A stretch of 64,000 nt of DNA from Sisyra terminalis (GCA_958496175.1 OY292275.1:18104001-18168000); one strand, 5' to 3'. Positions 24,401-35,212 are shown, numbered from the stretch's first letter. Numbers and translations are program-made. Notes: generated by a model not told the origin, from the sequence alone.

Positions 24401-27400
24401 TTAATAACTCTAAAAAGCAGAAATGGATTAAAATATTCCATTTAAAATACAAAGTAAGTACAAAGCAATTTTACTTTAGAAAAGAAGAATTGATTGATTG
24501 AATGAAATGATTTTAAAAGTTTTTCATTGCAATTACGAAATTACTATCAAATTAAAGAAATCCATAACTTAATACCGTTTTTGATTACATTAAGTCTTAA
24601 TTGTTAACGTTTTCCTGAGTTTTCTTTTTCTAAATATTCATTTTTTACTTACTGGACTACTTATTATTACTACTTAGTTATCGATAAAATAACCCCAAGT
24701 CTGGAAGTTTCTAGAAAAATAATATCTACATCAACCAAAATAATAAATTTAAATCTATTTTTTTCGACTTAAAACTTCTCTTGATTATAAATAAATATTA
24801 TACCGTTATTATACATAGACCATAATATATTTAAAAAGTGAATAATTCACTTTTATAATTTTATTTTACTTCAATATCTATATTTAATGAAGCATACTAT
24901 TTAAGTAGCCTGTTTACGAAGACAGAAGACTGTAAATATATATTTCATTTTTTGATGAAATAATTTTATATTTTCTTATAGAAATTTCGGTTTTTTGACA
25001 GTCGCCCACTAAAAACTTCCTCACAAGAAAATTGCCCACAGAAAGTTGCAAATTAGTATTATATCTCACACGAAAGTTGCCCCTATGGAAATTAACCCAC
25101 AAAAAAAATATCTTTTGAACAATTGTTGTTTTAGTGTTAGTATCATAAGACACTACTATACTATATAAAAAAAATATTATTTCATTCGTCATTTTATATA
25201 TTTAGAAAAAAATTCAAGAAAGTTTTTTAAAACATCAATACATTTGCAAGGAAGAGTACAGCTGAATAACATGCTGTCTTGCGTTATATGTTAGCTTTAA
25301 ATTTTGCCTGAAGAAGCAGAATAAAGTCTGCGAAACGTCGCAATTTTTAAAATTTGACATTTTCATTTATAAATTCCAAATCCCAAGATAAAAAACTTAT
25401 TAATTATTAAATCAATGGAGGAGATTCAAAATGATAATATATAAAAAAATATCTTGTTTTTGAAGAAAGTTATAAATTCAAAAAAGAGCTCATGTCCTGT
25501 TTAGTGATGTCAATATCTGGCAACTTTTCTATGTCTACTTTGGCTTTAATTTAATTCGCAATTTTTTTATTAATTCAATTTTGATATTATTATCTAGTTA
25601 TACAAACAATACGTTTTCAATACTAATAATAAGATAATAATTAATTGAATAATAAATAAAATAAATATTTTTTCCAATTGGTTAATTTTCATGTAAGGTT
25701 ACTTTCGTGTGAGGATTTTTCCAGAAAGTGTCTGGTCTCCAGAAATGTCCATAATTGTAAATCGATTTTTTTTTCTTAAATAATAAAAAAAAAGAATTAT
25801 GCCCCGGAGAATAAAACAAGAATTATTTTCGGTTATAAAAAGTACTAACTCAAAAATCAGAAGAAAAACACCAAAATATTTCACTTAGAAATTTCATAAC
25901 TCTTTAATTTATATATTAATTAGTTAATGTATGATTTATACCCAAATTTACTTCTTCGCACATTCTTAAGCTTTCAATTCACTTCTTAATTAGGTTTTAT
26001 TTAATAAGGTACCTTATAATAAAACTCTTTTGTGTTTGCATTTTAACTTGAAAAAAATATTGTTTAAATCGCGTTTTAAACGCCAATTCTTTCATTTTTT
26101 AAATCACGTAGAATAGTAAAAAAGTATTCAAAATAATCTTCAAATTATTTAATAGTGATATGAATGTTCATTGTTAAGAATATGATTCCCAAATACCCCA
26201 AATTACATCATGAAATTCGTTATAGGTAATGGCAGAAGCATAGCGTGGAAGTCCTGGCCCCGGGCGGCACATAAAAATAAGATAGCATATTGACATTGAT
26301 AATTCCATAAAAAGAATTTGCTTTGAGAAAAACAAGAAAAATAAATGTTTAAAATATTAAAGAATTTAACCGTCTTTGACTTTTTACCAATTTTCTTGAT
26401 TAATAATGAAAATTAAGGGAGATGAATTTCCGGTTGACCCCGGGCGGCACAAACCCACTCAGTATTGAATATTTCAACTAGCACACTGCCTAGTTATGTA
26501 TACTGGTTTATACTTTAAATGTCTACCAATATGTAAAGTGTTCAAATAGCTTTTTTTTATACTAAATCATAAATTAGTTACGGTTAATAACGGTTCTTAA
26601 AGACATTTCTCTCTTTACCAATGTATTTTACTAACATAGTCTCCATATGACTTCCTTGTACGTGAATACTGGTTTTTCTTTACTTTATTTAAAACATATT
26701 TATTTTGTTTCAATATGTTCCTCCTCTTTTCCGCAGGGCTGTTTTGCATAATTAGTGTTCTTTTAATGCAGTTTTAAAATTTAATTGTGAAGTTCTGATT
26801 TACATTTTCTACGAGTACAGATGCAGTTTTCTATTATTTTCTTCTACTTTTAAAACATACTTTATATTACTAAAAAGTGTGTCCAACTTACCTATATGGT
26901 ACGAAATTAATAATTTAGAATTCCACCTAAAAGTTACCAAAAACAATTTTCTGAAGACTGAATCTTAATAAGCTTAAGATCGTTTTAGTTTTGAATATTA
27001 CCGAATAATCTAATCTTGAAGTAAAATCTGTTGTAAAACGTAATTTCTTGACAAGGTTGAATATTTCTTTCTACGTTGCATATAATTGGAACGTTTTTGA
27101 TTTTATTTGTTTTTAATATCTTAATTATTAGTTAGTTACCTACTTACTACAGTAAAAATAAGTTTCCTTGGTATTGATTAATTTCACTTTTATACCGTTA
27201 GTTGCTAACCTTGCTTGCGACAACTGGCAACTACTATATACTAGTAGAATAAAAAAAATCTAAGCATTTTGGTGTTATTACATCATTTGTAATATACTTA
27301 AGAATTACATCATGCTTTTTGTAATGAGCATTATAAGTTTACAGAACTCATTTGCTACACTATACATAGTGTGAATTTAAAAGCAGTTTATAAAAACGTT

Positions 27401-30400
27401 TCCCTCAAATACATTCCCATTATCTTTTTCTAATTAAAGCTAAAGTAAAAGTTTTCATTACAACAATCCTTTGTTTGCAAGAAATTGAAATTACTCTCTC
27501 TTTTTGCAGCCAACATTGATGTCAGGCAGTATTTACATTAAAGAGGGTGAAGATTCAGCGAAAAGTACATGCTTGATATTTTCTCCGGCGAAAGATGAAG
27601 TGGGCGCCCTGGAGCGAATTTTAAAAATATTTTCCGAACACGAAGTGAATTTACTGTACATTGAATCGCGCCCATCAACACGTTGCCCTGCACAATATGA
27701 ATTTATGATAGAATGTGCACCCTCCGGTGACTTAGGTGGTGCATTTGAACAGCTCAAAATTCACGCCGAATATTTCAGCGTAATATCACGAAATTACAAG
27801 GATAATATTGGTAAGCGTTTTCCACGCGGTTTAAAAATAATCTTTGTATTTTAATTTTAACAATGCAATACGCTGGCTTTTACAGACACCGTTCCATGGT
27901 TTCCACGAAGAATTCGTGACTTGGATAAATTTGCAAATCAAATATTATCATACGGCGCGGAATTAGACTCAGATCATCCAGGATTTACGGATGCTACTTA
28001 CAGAGCTCGACGAAAATATTTTGCAGATATCGCATACAACTATAAACACGGACAACCGTTACCACATGTTGATTATACACCCGAAGAGACTGCAACTTGG
28101 GGACAAGTATTCAGACAGCTGACAAAACTTTATCCTACACATGCATGCAAAGAACACAATCATGTTTTTCCTCTTCTTGTGGAAAACTGCGGCTTCAGAG
28201 AGGATAACATACCACAGTTGCAAGATGTTTCAGATTTTTTAAGAGGTAAATAATATATTATAAGTTTTCCACCACCTCTTCAATTTACTGCAGCCCTTCA
28301 ATATGCTACTCTATTTCTATTTTATTCATTTATAGAAGTTGTTCCATGACATGAGTTTTCAAAATCAAACCAATTTGATTTAATAAAAATTAAATATATA
28401 TGTTCCCGTTAATCTATCAACATTGTTTAAGTACCTATATTATAAGTCAATGATACTTAAGTTAATTACTAAGACACCGAATATTGATTATATATTTATT
28501 AGGGTGATTTTTTTTTGACTTTTCTTTTTTTTTGGTCCCATCGTGAAATTTTGTTGGAAATACCAAAAAAAAAATTCTCTGAAAGTTTGAGCCCTTAATA
28601 TTAATTTTAAGTCCTCGACCAAGACGTGTAAAGATTTCCCATTGAAAATACACGGAAACTCTGATTTTTTATTTTTAAATTTCTATATCTCAGCGGCATT
28701 TCATGGGATCGCTTTTACCGAAGATGGTTTTTTCTCAGAATTAAACGCTCTACAAAAGTGCCCATTACGACAAAGTCATAACGCACACCGGTGAGGTATT
28801 ACGGGCCACTGAACCTGATTTTTCCATAAAATTCAAGGCTTAATATCTCGTTTAATATCGCGATTAGGTCTACAGAAACTTTTTTGTAAGGAATCAAATT
28901 CTCTACAAGTTTTTCATTTATAATTTTTCCGTAGCTCTTGTTATTTACGAGATCAATGCAAAAAAACGCGAATTTTATGGAAAAATCAGGTTCAGTGGCC
29001 CGTACTACCTCACCGGTGTGAGTTACGACTTTGTCGCAATGGGTACTTTTGTAGAGCGTTTAATTTTGAGAAAAAACCATCTTCGGTAAAAGCGATCCCA
29101 TGAAATGCCGCTGAGATATAGAAATTTAAAAATAAAAAATCAGAGTTTCCGTGTATTTTCAATGGGAAATCTTTACACGTCTTGGTCGAGGACTTAAAAT
29201 TAATATTAAGGGCTCAAACTTTCAGAGAATTTTTTTTTGGTATTTCCAACAAAATTTCACGATGGGACAAAAAAAAAGTCAAAAAAAAAATCATCCTAAT
29301 ATTTATAGATTCTTATAATTCTTAGTCACTAAAGACCTTAGTAGTGCATTAGTTATAAATTAGAACTAAATAAGTAATAACATTTCTTTTCACATTAATT
29401 AATCAATGTTGATTGTAGACAGTATATATATCAAATTAAATTTTTAAGATAACATGAAAGTTTGTGTAAAAGATTTCAAACGAATTCATTATTATACATA
29501 ACACAGCGACGGTTAATTAAAAATTTCATGGAACAACTCCTCAAATCTATCTACAGTCAAAATTTATCACAACAAAGGGAAAGTGAACAATTTTCAGGAC
29601 ATGAAATTTTTATAAAGTCTTTTGTCTCATTTAGATTGCACTGGCTTCACATTGCGTCCTGTCGCTGGTTTGTTATCTTCCCGAGATTTTCTCGCTGGGT
29701 TAGCTTTTCGAGTGTTCCACTCAACACAATACATACGCCATCACAGTCGTCCATTATATACTCCTGAGCCAGACGTCTGTCATGAGTTATTAGGACATGT
29801 TCCATTATTTGCAGACCCTGATTTTGCTCAATTTTCTCAAGAAATTGGCTTAGCCTCACTTGGTGCACCCGACGATTATATCGAAAAACTAGCCACGGTA
29901 TTTATTGCTTTTAATTAAAACGTTTCTAGAGAAAATTCTAATAATGAAAATAATTATTCCAGTGCTTTTGGTTCACGGTTGAATTCGGTTTATGCAGACA
30001 AAATGGACAATTAAAAGCCTATGGAGCAGGTTTATTAAGTTCATATGGTGAATTACAGTATTCGTTAAGTGAAGAACCTGAATTACGTCCATTTGAACCA
30101 GCAAAAACCGCTTTGCAAAAATATCCTATTACCAGCTATCAACCTGTATACTTCGTAGCTGAAAGTTTTCAAGACGCTAAAGAAAGAATGATGTAAGAAT
30201 TATTGTATCAACATATGTGAAGTAAAATACATAAACAATAATTTCATTTCAGAAAATATGCAGCGACTATTCCTCGAGCTTTCGGTGTCCGCTATAATGC
30301 TTATACTCAAAGCATTGATGTTTTAGATTCGAAACCCCAAATATTGCAGTTGGTTCAAAATGTGAATCAAGAAATAGAAATTTTGATGGATGCATTGAAA

Positions 30401-30409
30401 AAATTGTAA
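15472..30409 (+). CDS. Hn: Phenylalanine-4-hydroxylase (Henna), complete spliced CDS
   Basis: Converts phenylalanine to tyrosine using tetrahydrobiopterin, iron and oxygen; in insects it also feeds pigment, cuticle and melanin synthesis. Coding exons read by eye: 15472-15519, 27510-27810, 27886-28245, 29635-29897, 29963-30192, 30253-30409. All junctions are GT-AG and phases agree, giving 452 codons, the family's usual length. Residues about 36-115 form the ACT regulatory domain; the catalytic domain follows. The iron ligands are visible as His286 and His291 in HELLGH (29781-29798) and Glu331 in FTVEFG. The C-terminal helix ends in a short coiled-coil-like stretch. Intron 1 is about 12 kb and carries SINEs, LINE and Tigger debris and a possible second promoter; intron 3 carries a foldback element. 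The first exon (16 codons, start at the first of two adjacent ATGs) is the least certain part. An AATAAA lies 212 bases after the stop. Confidence 0.95.
17580..17672. repeat. Short diverged repeat of GCTTATACGT-ACAATA units
   Basis: GCTTATACG occurs near 17582, 17598 and 17650, with TACGTACAATAATC and TACGTACAATAGTC following two of the copies, so at least two related 50-60 base units lie in tandem. In Hn intron 1. Confidence 0.5.
18209..18335 (-). mobile_element. tRNA-derived SINE copy 4 (partial)
   Basis: Shares CAAGGTCTTTAGCAAATCTAGGGTTAATAAAAATT and the AAATTTGCTCGATACGAG motif with the other copies; the tRNA-like head is truncated after GGCCCC. In Hn intron 1. Confidence 0.55.
19236..19371 (-). 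mobile_element. tRNA-derived SINE copy 5
   Basis: Body AATAAGGTCGTTAGCAACTC and TCGAAAAATATCGAAAATTTGC, head ending TTGGCCACTCGGCCACCAATAGGC. In Hn intron 1. Confidence 0.65.
19608..19771 (-). mobile_element. tRNA-derived SINE copy 6 (best-preserved head)
   Basis: The head on the minus strand reads AGCCTACTGGTGGCCGAGTGGTCACGG with a B-box GGGTTCGATCC, both close to tRNA-Ser/Leu. The body and tail (ATATATAGCGACGGTCAATAAC) run leftward. In Hn intron 1, 240 bases from copy 5 in the same orientation. Confidence 0.75.
20920..21485 (-). mobile_element. 5'-truncated jockey-like LINE, 3' end
   Basis: The minus-strand frame 21485-21261 encodes [27 protein letters not shown]... ending [15 protein letters not shown] and a stop. 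This resembles the extreme C terminus of jockey-type reverse transcriptase polyproteins (x-HPNxLAxxLLDxS-x-x-RRLKR-x-x-x-DL). A 3' region rich in ATT/GTT triplets follows and ends in an A-rich run near 20925, as expected of a LINE tail. It lies between two pieces of a Tigger-like transposase. Confidence 0.5.
21040..21170. repeat. Low-complexity AAT/CAA-rich tract
   Basis: Imperfect repeats of ATA, CAA and AAT triplets, within the presumed 3' region of the LINE. Confidence 0.6.
23766..23945 (+). promoter_or_regulatory. Candidate alternative Hn promoter and first exon inside intron 1
   Basis: TATAAAA lies at 23766-23772. A TCAAGT initiator-like sequence has its A at 23796, exactly 30 bases downstream. 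A leader follows to an ATG at 23913 with nine sense codons, then a strong donor GTAAGT at 23940-23945. The coding part ends in phase 0, the phase needed to join Hn exon 2 at 27510, so the product would differ only in its first residues (nine instead of sixteen). All of this is seen in sequence; that it is used is inference. It could be a chance arrangement in AT-rich DNA, though the spacing and donor are unusually good. Confidence 0.45.
24998..25100. repeat. Internally repeated motif: GCCCAC / AAAGTTGC phrases
   Basis: GCCCACTAAAAACTTCCTCACA, GCCCACAGAAAGTTGC and CTCACACGAAAGTTGCCCC are variants of one short phrase repeated here. A related inverse phrase (GGTTACTTTCGTGTGAGG) lies at 25697-25714. 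Probably part of an unidentified transposon surrounding the MITE at 25486. Confidence 0.45.
25307..25341 (+). other. Stem-loop with CTGAAGA...GAAACGTCGC (Penelope/hammerhead-like)
   Basis: CTGAAGA (25308-25314), a GCAGA/TCTGC stem, then GAAACGTCGC. A second site at 54189-54236 has the same layout. CUGANGA-stem-GAAA is the catalytic core layout of hammerhead ribozymes, which occur in Penelope-like retroelements; there is one extra A between CUGANGA and the stem, and stems I and III are not demonstrated. Confidence 0.4.
25486..25640. mobile_element. Partial, diverged GGCTCA-family MITE
   Basis: GAGCTCATGTCCTGTTTAGTGATGTCAATATCTGGCAAC matches the left terminus and arm of the 35351 and 8659 copies, followed by TTTAATTTAATTCGCAATTTTTTTATTAATTC. 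The right arm is missing or too decayed to place. Confidence 0.5.
26258..26450. repeat. Two direct copies of CCCCGGGCGGCAC, 180 bases apart
   Basis: Identical 13-base GC-only-rich words at 26258-26270 (after AAGTCCTGG) and 26438-26450 (after GGTTGA) in Hn intron 1. GC words of this length are rare here and suggest pieces of an imported or transposed sequence. Confidence 0.5.
28500..29298. mobile_element. 799 bp foldback element with perfect 8 bp target duplication
   Basis: Two arms, 28500-28834 and 28970-29298, are nearly perfect inverse complements around a central spacer of about 135 bases. Ends are TAGGGTGAT and ATCATCCTA (one mismatch). ATATTTAT flanks both ends exactly (28492-28499, 29299-29306). 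The 8 bp duplication and TAGGG terminus fit a non-autonomous hAT-class element. No ORF. Inserted in Hn intron 3; transcription of Hn would produce a very long hairpin in the pre-mRNA. The high arm identity suggests recent insertion. Confidence 0.9.
29321..29385 (+). mobile_element. SINE tail fragment next to the foldback element
   Basis: TAGTCACTAAAGACCTTAGTAG matches the 3' body of the SINE family (AGAGTCGCTAAAGAC in copy 1), followed by AT-rich tail. No head is present. Confidence 0.45.
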
Positions 30410-32080
30410 AATTACAGTCAAAAGTTTTGATAATTTAATTTTAACTGTTCTCAAATTCTTGTTAATTTAAGTTTAATTTAATGGGAGAATATAAGTGTTT
30501 ATATTAAATACAATTTTAATTTAAATTTAAGTTTTTAAACCTGTAAGAATACGTTCAACTTATAATAGATAACATAATTTTATTTTACTTTTTCAATTAA
30601 ACTAAATAATTAAAATGTGAAATAAAAACATGTTCTTTTTATAGTCATTTTTAATTTATGATCCTTTATTTACCACTCTGTTACAACTTCCAATGTTTAC
30701 AACGACTTTGGGGTTCGTAAATAATCCTATGAAATGATAATTAAATTTCGGAAAACATTGCTAGATTGGGGGCTAATCTAAAACTAGGCGAATAGAGCGC
30801 GTTCCCTAAACACTATTCAAAGGTAGACGAAAAACTTATATAAAAAAATAGGATTATAAAAAATATAAAAATGGGATTTTAAATTAACTAGTCAGTATCC
30901 TATTCATTAACAATACTCGATACAAATACTCGTCCAAAAAAATGACTGTCGAAAAATAAATTTTGATAAAAAACTTTCACCAAAAGTGAGTATGAGTTAT
31001 CGTTGCCTATTTTATGTGCAAAAAAAGATATATTAGTTATAACAAGTAAAAAAAAAATACATTATGTCAAAATAAGGTACGATTTGTTTTACTATGTCAT
31101 TTTGCTTTAAAACATATTTTGAATTACTTTTAGCAACTTGTAACAAGTAATTATCACAGTTAAACTGTTATACAGCATCTTTAGTCTATATTTAATTAAA
31201 TTTCTATTCCTATTTTGCCCAAAAATTCTTAAAACCCACTATTTTTTGTACATTATACGTAAAATGAATCTCAAAGAAATAAAATCGTGCGAAAGAAAGT
31301 ATTTTCGCGTACTTTAATTATCTTATAAACTATAGAGTACAATTACCCTAAATAACGTAGAATACTGTACAATAAAGTACGGATGGTAACCCTAGACTAT
31401 GAGTGGATCTTTTCATTTTATAGATGAGTTTATTTTTCAATAATCAAATTTCATACAAATTCTTAAAAATTTCATAAAACAGTGATTGTAGACCTCAAAT
31501 AATTACAGATTCTGCTGAAGCAATATTTAGGCATATGATAATTAAAAAAAAATCTGCCATTCTTCTTTCCGGTTACCTTTACCCATATTAAGGCAAATTT
31601 TACTCAAAATTTTTTACAAATTTTGTTACAATCGAAATTCATACAATCAACGATTTTTTTCATATTTTTTTGAATACAAACCACTGCAAATATCAAAGCC
31701 CAATAAATTACACAAATTGTTGAAAAATGTAGCAAAATTTTTGACCTCATAATAAATCGTAGCCGTTCAATATAAAAAAATATATTAGTTATCAAAATAT
31801 GAAATGTGGTACCAACGAAATTCATAATAATACAATCACACTTTATCATAACTATCAATCTAAGCTAATGACTCATTTTATAAATTAATAATCAAATTTA
31901 TATATATGTATAAACATACTTTTACAAGCGAATCGATATTTTTTGAAACCACTTTTCAAAAGTTACAATAATTGTGATAAATTAAATTTATTAGTAACAA
32001 TTATTTTTTAAAATTTAATTGTTCAAACCGATTTTGTTTATTTATTACTAAGCAATAGTAATAGTCGTTTGTTTAGCAAA
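30410..32080. other. Hn-eL13 intergenic region
   Basis: Contains the Hn 3'UTR (to about 30640) and the presumed eL13 promoter at its right end; nothing else recognised. Hn and eL13 are in the same orientation. Confidence 0.6.
30621..30626 (+). promoter_or_regulatory. Polyadenylation signal AATAAA, Hn
   Basis: AATAAA lies 212 bases after the Hn stop codon and is followed by T-rich sequence. It is the best-placed canonical signal downstream of Hn, but such hexamers are common in AT-rich DNA. Confidence 0.4.
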
Positions 32081-32170
32081 ACGAACTAGTGGAATTGTAT
32101 TCAGAAAATAAGTGCATCGTAATAAAAAGATCAAATAAATATATATTTAATTTAACTTTATCAAATAAAA

Positions 32171-32253
32171 GTAAGTAACTTAATTGATATTTAATAAATA
32201 TTCGGCATAAGTTCAATTGGCTTCAGTAATTAATAAACTATTTTTATTAACAG
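32171..32253 (+). other. 5'UTR intron of the eL13 gene
   Basis: GTAAGTAA donor at 32171 and TTTTTATTAACAG acceptor ending at 32253, three bases before the ATG. A short intron close to the start codon is common in ribosomal protein genes. The upstream non-coding exon would lie at about 32080-32170. Confidence 0.65.
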
Positions 32254-32256
32254 AAA

Positions 32257-32886
32257 ATGGCGCCAAGAGGAAATAATATGGTGCCATGTGGCCATTTTCA
32301 TAAAAATTGGCAAAAGCACATTAAAACTTGGTTCAATCAACCAAGCCGTAAAAAACGGCACGCAAATAACCGAAAATTGATTACTCAACGATTAGTAAAA
32401 CATGCATTGCCAATAAAAGGACCATTACGCCCTATTGTTCACTGTCCAACATTTCGGTACCACACTCGCATTCGTCCTGGTCATGGTTTTACTTTGGCTG
32501 AACTCCGAGGTGCTGGTTTGAATCCTCCTTCCTATGCTCGGTCAATAGGAATTAGTGTCGATTACAGACGTCGCAATAAGTCAATCGAAGGATTACGTCG
32601 CAATATTCAGCGCCTTAAGGAATATAAGGCCAAGTTAATATTGCATCCCAAAAAGAAAGCGGCCAAGAAGGAAAAGAAAGAGATTTTCACTTCTGCAAAT
32701 GTATCACAGATTTTCCCCATTAATCGCAACAAGTTTAGGAAAACCGAAAAAGCTCGTTGTGTGACTGAAGCAGAGAGAGCTTTTAATGCTTATCAAGTTT
32801 TACGACAAGCTCGTCTTGAGGCTAAAATGCTCACTCGTAAGCTTAAAAAGCATCCAGTGAAAGATGAATTTGATACCAAAATTTGA
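32257..32886 (+). CDS. RpL13: Ribosomal protein eL13 (L13), divergent, intronless coding region
   Basis: Component of the large cytosolic ribosomal subunit. The 209-residue ORF starts with the family's N-terminal pattern NNMVPxGHFHKxW, then TWFNQPxRK (residues 25-33), GPLRPIVxCPTxRYHT, GFTLAELRGAG, ARSIGISVD, RRRNKS and NIQRLKEYKAKLIL, the standard order of eL13 blocks. Length is close to the usual 205-220. Positions normally near-invariant are changed (for example RPGHGF where the family has RAGRGF; VHCPT for VRCPT), and the C-terminal third is weakly conserved. The coding region has no intron, but a short intron precedes the ATG (donor 32171, acceptor ending 32253), arguing against a simple processed copy. 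It could be the sole eL13 of a fast-evolving lineage or a diverged paralogue. AATAAA at 32966. Confidence 0.93.
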   Translation: MAPRGNNMVPCGHFHKNWQKHIKTWFNQPSRKKRHANNRKLITQRLVKHALPIKGPLRPIVHCPTFRYHTRIRPGHGFTLAELRGAGLNPPSYARSIGISVDYRRRNKSIEGLRRNIQRLKEYKAKLILHPKKKAAKKEKKEIFTSANVSQIFPINRNKFRKTEKARCVTEAERAFNAYQVLRQARLEAKMLTRKLKKHPVKDEFDTKI

Positions 32887-32965
32887 GAAACGTGTTTGTC
32901 TTTAAATAATTTTCATAAAAATAACATTTTGTAACATAGAAGTAATGCTGTTTCCGTACAAATTG

Positions 32966-32971
32966 AATAAA
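32966..32971 (+). promoter_or_regulatory. Polyadenylation signal AATAAA, eL13
   Basis: AATAAA lies 79 bases after the eL13 stop codon and is followed by a T-rich stretch; the short 3'UTR it implies is typical of ribosomal protein genes. Confidence 0.6.
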
Positions 32972-34528
32972 AAATTTAAAGTTTATTTTCTATTTCCTTT
33001 TTTTCATCAATTAAATTACATATTTACAACACTAGAATAAAATTAATCAATGATACATGAAATATTAGAAATAATTTTATTATTACCATTGGTATGTTGA
33101 AATAAGCTCGCCTCAGCTTTCGCGAGCCCATTGTAAAAAGTAGGTTTTCATAGTTTTCACGATCCCAATCTTCAACATTTGAATCAGCAAATAGAAAATT
33201 GATAGTAAAAATAGGGGAGGAATATTCTATATGAAGATTTTTGAAATAATTTTATTTTGATTTATATTCTAGAAGTAAATTTTAGTCTGCTTTTTTTATA
33301 TTAAACATTTTGTTTGAAAGTTATTTTAATTTTTTTTATTGTATAAAAATAGCCCAACCCCCTCCCAGACGCTGATCTCGGCCAGCAAGCCCATTATAAA
33401 CATTTTTTCAACACATTACTGATTATAACTAAAGAATTATGGTTAAAATTGTATAGCTGCCTTAATTTTAAATTAGCGCCCTTAATACTATGTAAATTAG
33501 CACTATAATAACTTAGATACTATTTCCCAGTGGATCTACATAATAATTTCTTTAAGAAAAGGAAAAGCGGACCTTTGGAGTTTAAGTAAAAAATATTTAA
33601 GCAATTTATTGTTGTACAAATTCATTGGAGTGTAACATAAAGAAGTTTCTGCATCATTGTAACTTGATTTTTGATTTAGTGGTAGACAATGTCTTAAAAA
33701 AATTTTTTACAAAAACCGTTTTAATTCTAACCGTTTAAACTTGACTCAATTTTTTATGAAATATTTTTAAGGTGTTAGAAGATATTATTAGTTTTTCCAT
33801 AAATGGTTTTTAAGCTAATGGATGGGCTTACGTGCCAACAAGAGCTTAATGTAATATTTGTATCATTTATAAAATACTAAAAACTGAATATGAATAAATA
33901 AGAACTTTTTGTTATGAAGTTTACTAAGTAATTGTATTATTTAATACACTAAATAATATATATTTGAATTTAGTGAGAGTCTACTTTATGCTAAATAAAA
34001 ATGTTTTAGAATTGGCATTTGAATTTGATAAACTAATTAGCGTCAATTAATGATAATAAAATAAAATATTAAAAATTTTAAGTCCATTTTTATATAAAAA
34101 GCACATAGTTGTAATTATTCTATCACCAAATAATATTTTTGTTAAAAATGGAACTATCTATATCGCTTCTGTTGCAAATCTATGTCATTTTTCGACAGCC
34201 TAGAAAAATTTAATTGGTGACCTTTAAAGAAATTTAATAAATAAATAAAATTAAGATTTATAATTATGTTATCTAATACTTAATTAATTAAAGATATTAT
34301 TAGATTAAATTTAAAGAATAATACCCAAGTTGTCACCATTTGAAATAATAGTTTAATACATTAAAAAGAAATTGTTCATTAGATCATTCAAAATAAAGAT
34401 TCCCCCTCACATGAATGATGAAAAATTGAAAAAATTACAAGGGTTCTCACTTTACATAAATTATACATTATGTGTCATACATACGTTAATGATTCAGTGT
34501 ATAGATTAGCAGTTACGTAAATAAAAAA

Positions 34529-34568
34529 TATCGAATTAAATGGTAACATTACCATTTAATATTCGATA
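34529..34568. repeat. 40-base near-perfect palindrome
   Basis: TATCGAATTAAATGGTAA and TACCATTTAATATTCGATA are inverse complements with a single two-base bulge and a 3-4 base loop. Confidence 0.7.
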
Positions 34569-35074
34569 CCGCTCCCTAACCGCACAGATTAGCGTATTAG
34601 TTCATAACATAAATCGTTAATTCAATCATTTGTGTTGTTCGTTTGCATAAATTTTAAAAATTGGCCTTAACTTAAAGATATTCTTTCAAATTACTCAATT
34701 TCTTAGGATAGTCAAATGTATAGAAATTAGGTTTGTTAAACAGTTTATTGTTTAAGGTTTACATATTAACTTTTTAAGGAATTTTCGTGTAGATAATAAA
34801 AACTTTCGAGGAAATTTGAAAATCCATGGTCGTAGTCAAATATCGGCAAAGAGAATAGGTGTTCCATACCCTTTCCTAGTAATCTTATTAAATATATAAT
34901 ACAATTTTAAATTAAGGAAACATGATCACCAGATTCACGTTTGCGGTCGAAGATATTTATCATATTTGTGTTCTTTAGATAAACTTACACCACTTTCAAA
35001 ATAAAGAGGCAACTATTTAACAAGAATGTATTGTTGAATGCATAAGCTAGCAATTCTTTTTTTTATTTATGTAT

Positions 35075-35212
35075 CGTTGCTTTAACTGTCGGTTTTTAGT
35101 GATTCTCAAGTTCATAGATACCGTATCCAAAAATTTTGAAAATTTGCTCGATACGAATATCAAACCCAATACGTACCAGTTTTGGAACGGCCACCTTAAC
35201 CACTCGACCAGA
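35075..35212 (-). mobile_element. tRNA-derived SINE copy 7
   Basis: Head complement GGCCACCTTAACCACTCGACCAG and ATCAAACCCAATACGTACCAGTTTTGGAA; body AAATTTGCTCGATACGAATATC. Tail side poorly preserved. Confidence 0.6.

Noticed and set aside
29462..29767. 101-codon plus-strand frame overlapping Hn exon 4
   Set aside because: It is out of frame with the well-conserved hydroxylase exon and runs from intron into exon.
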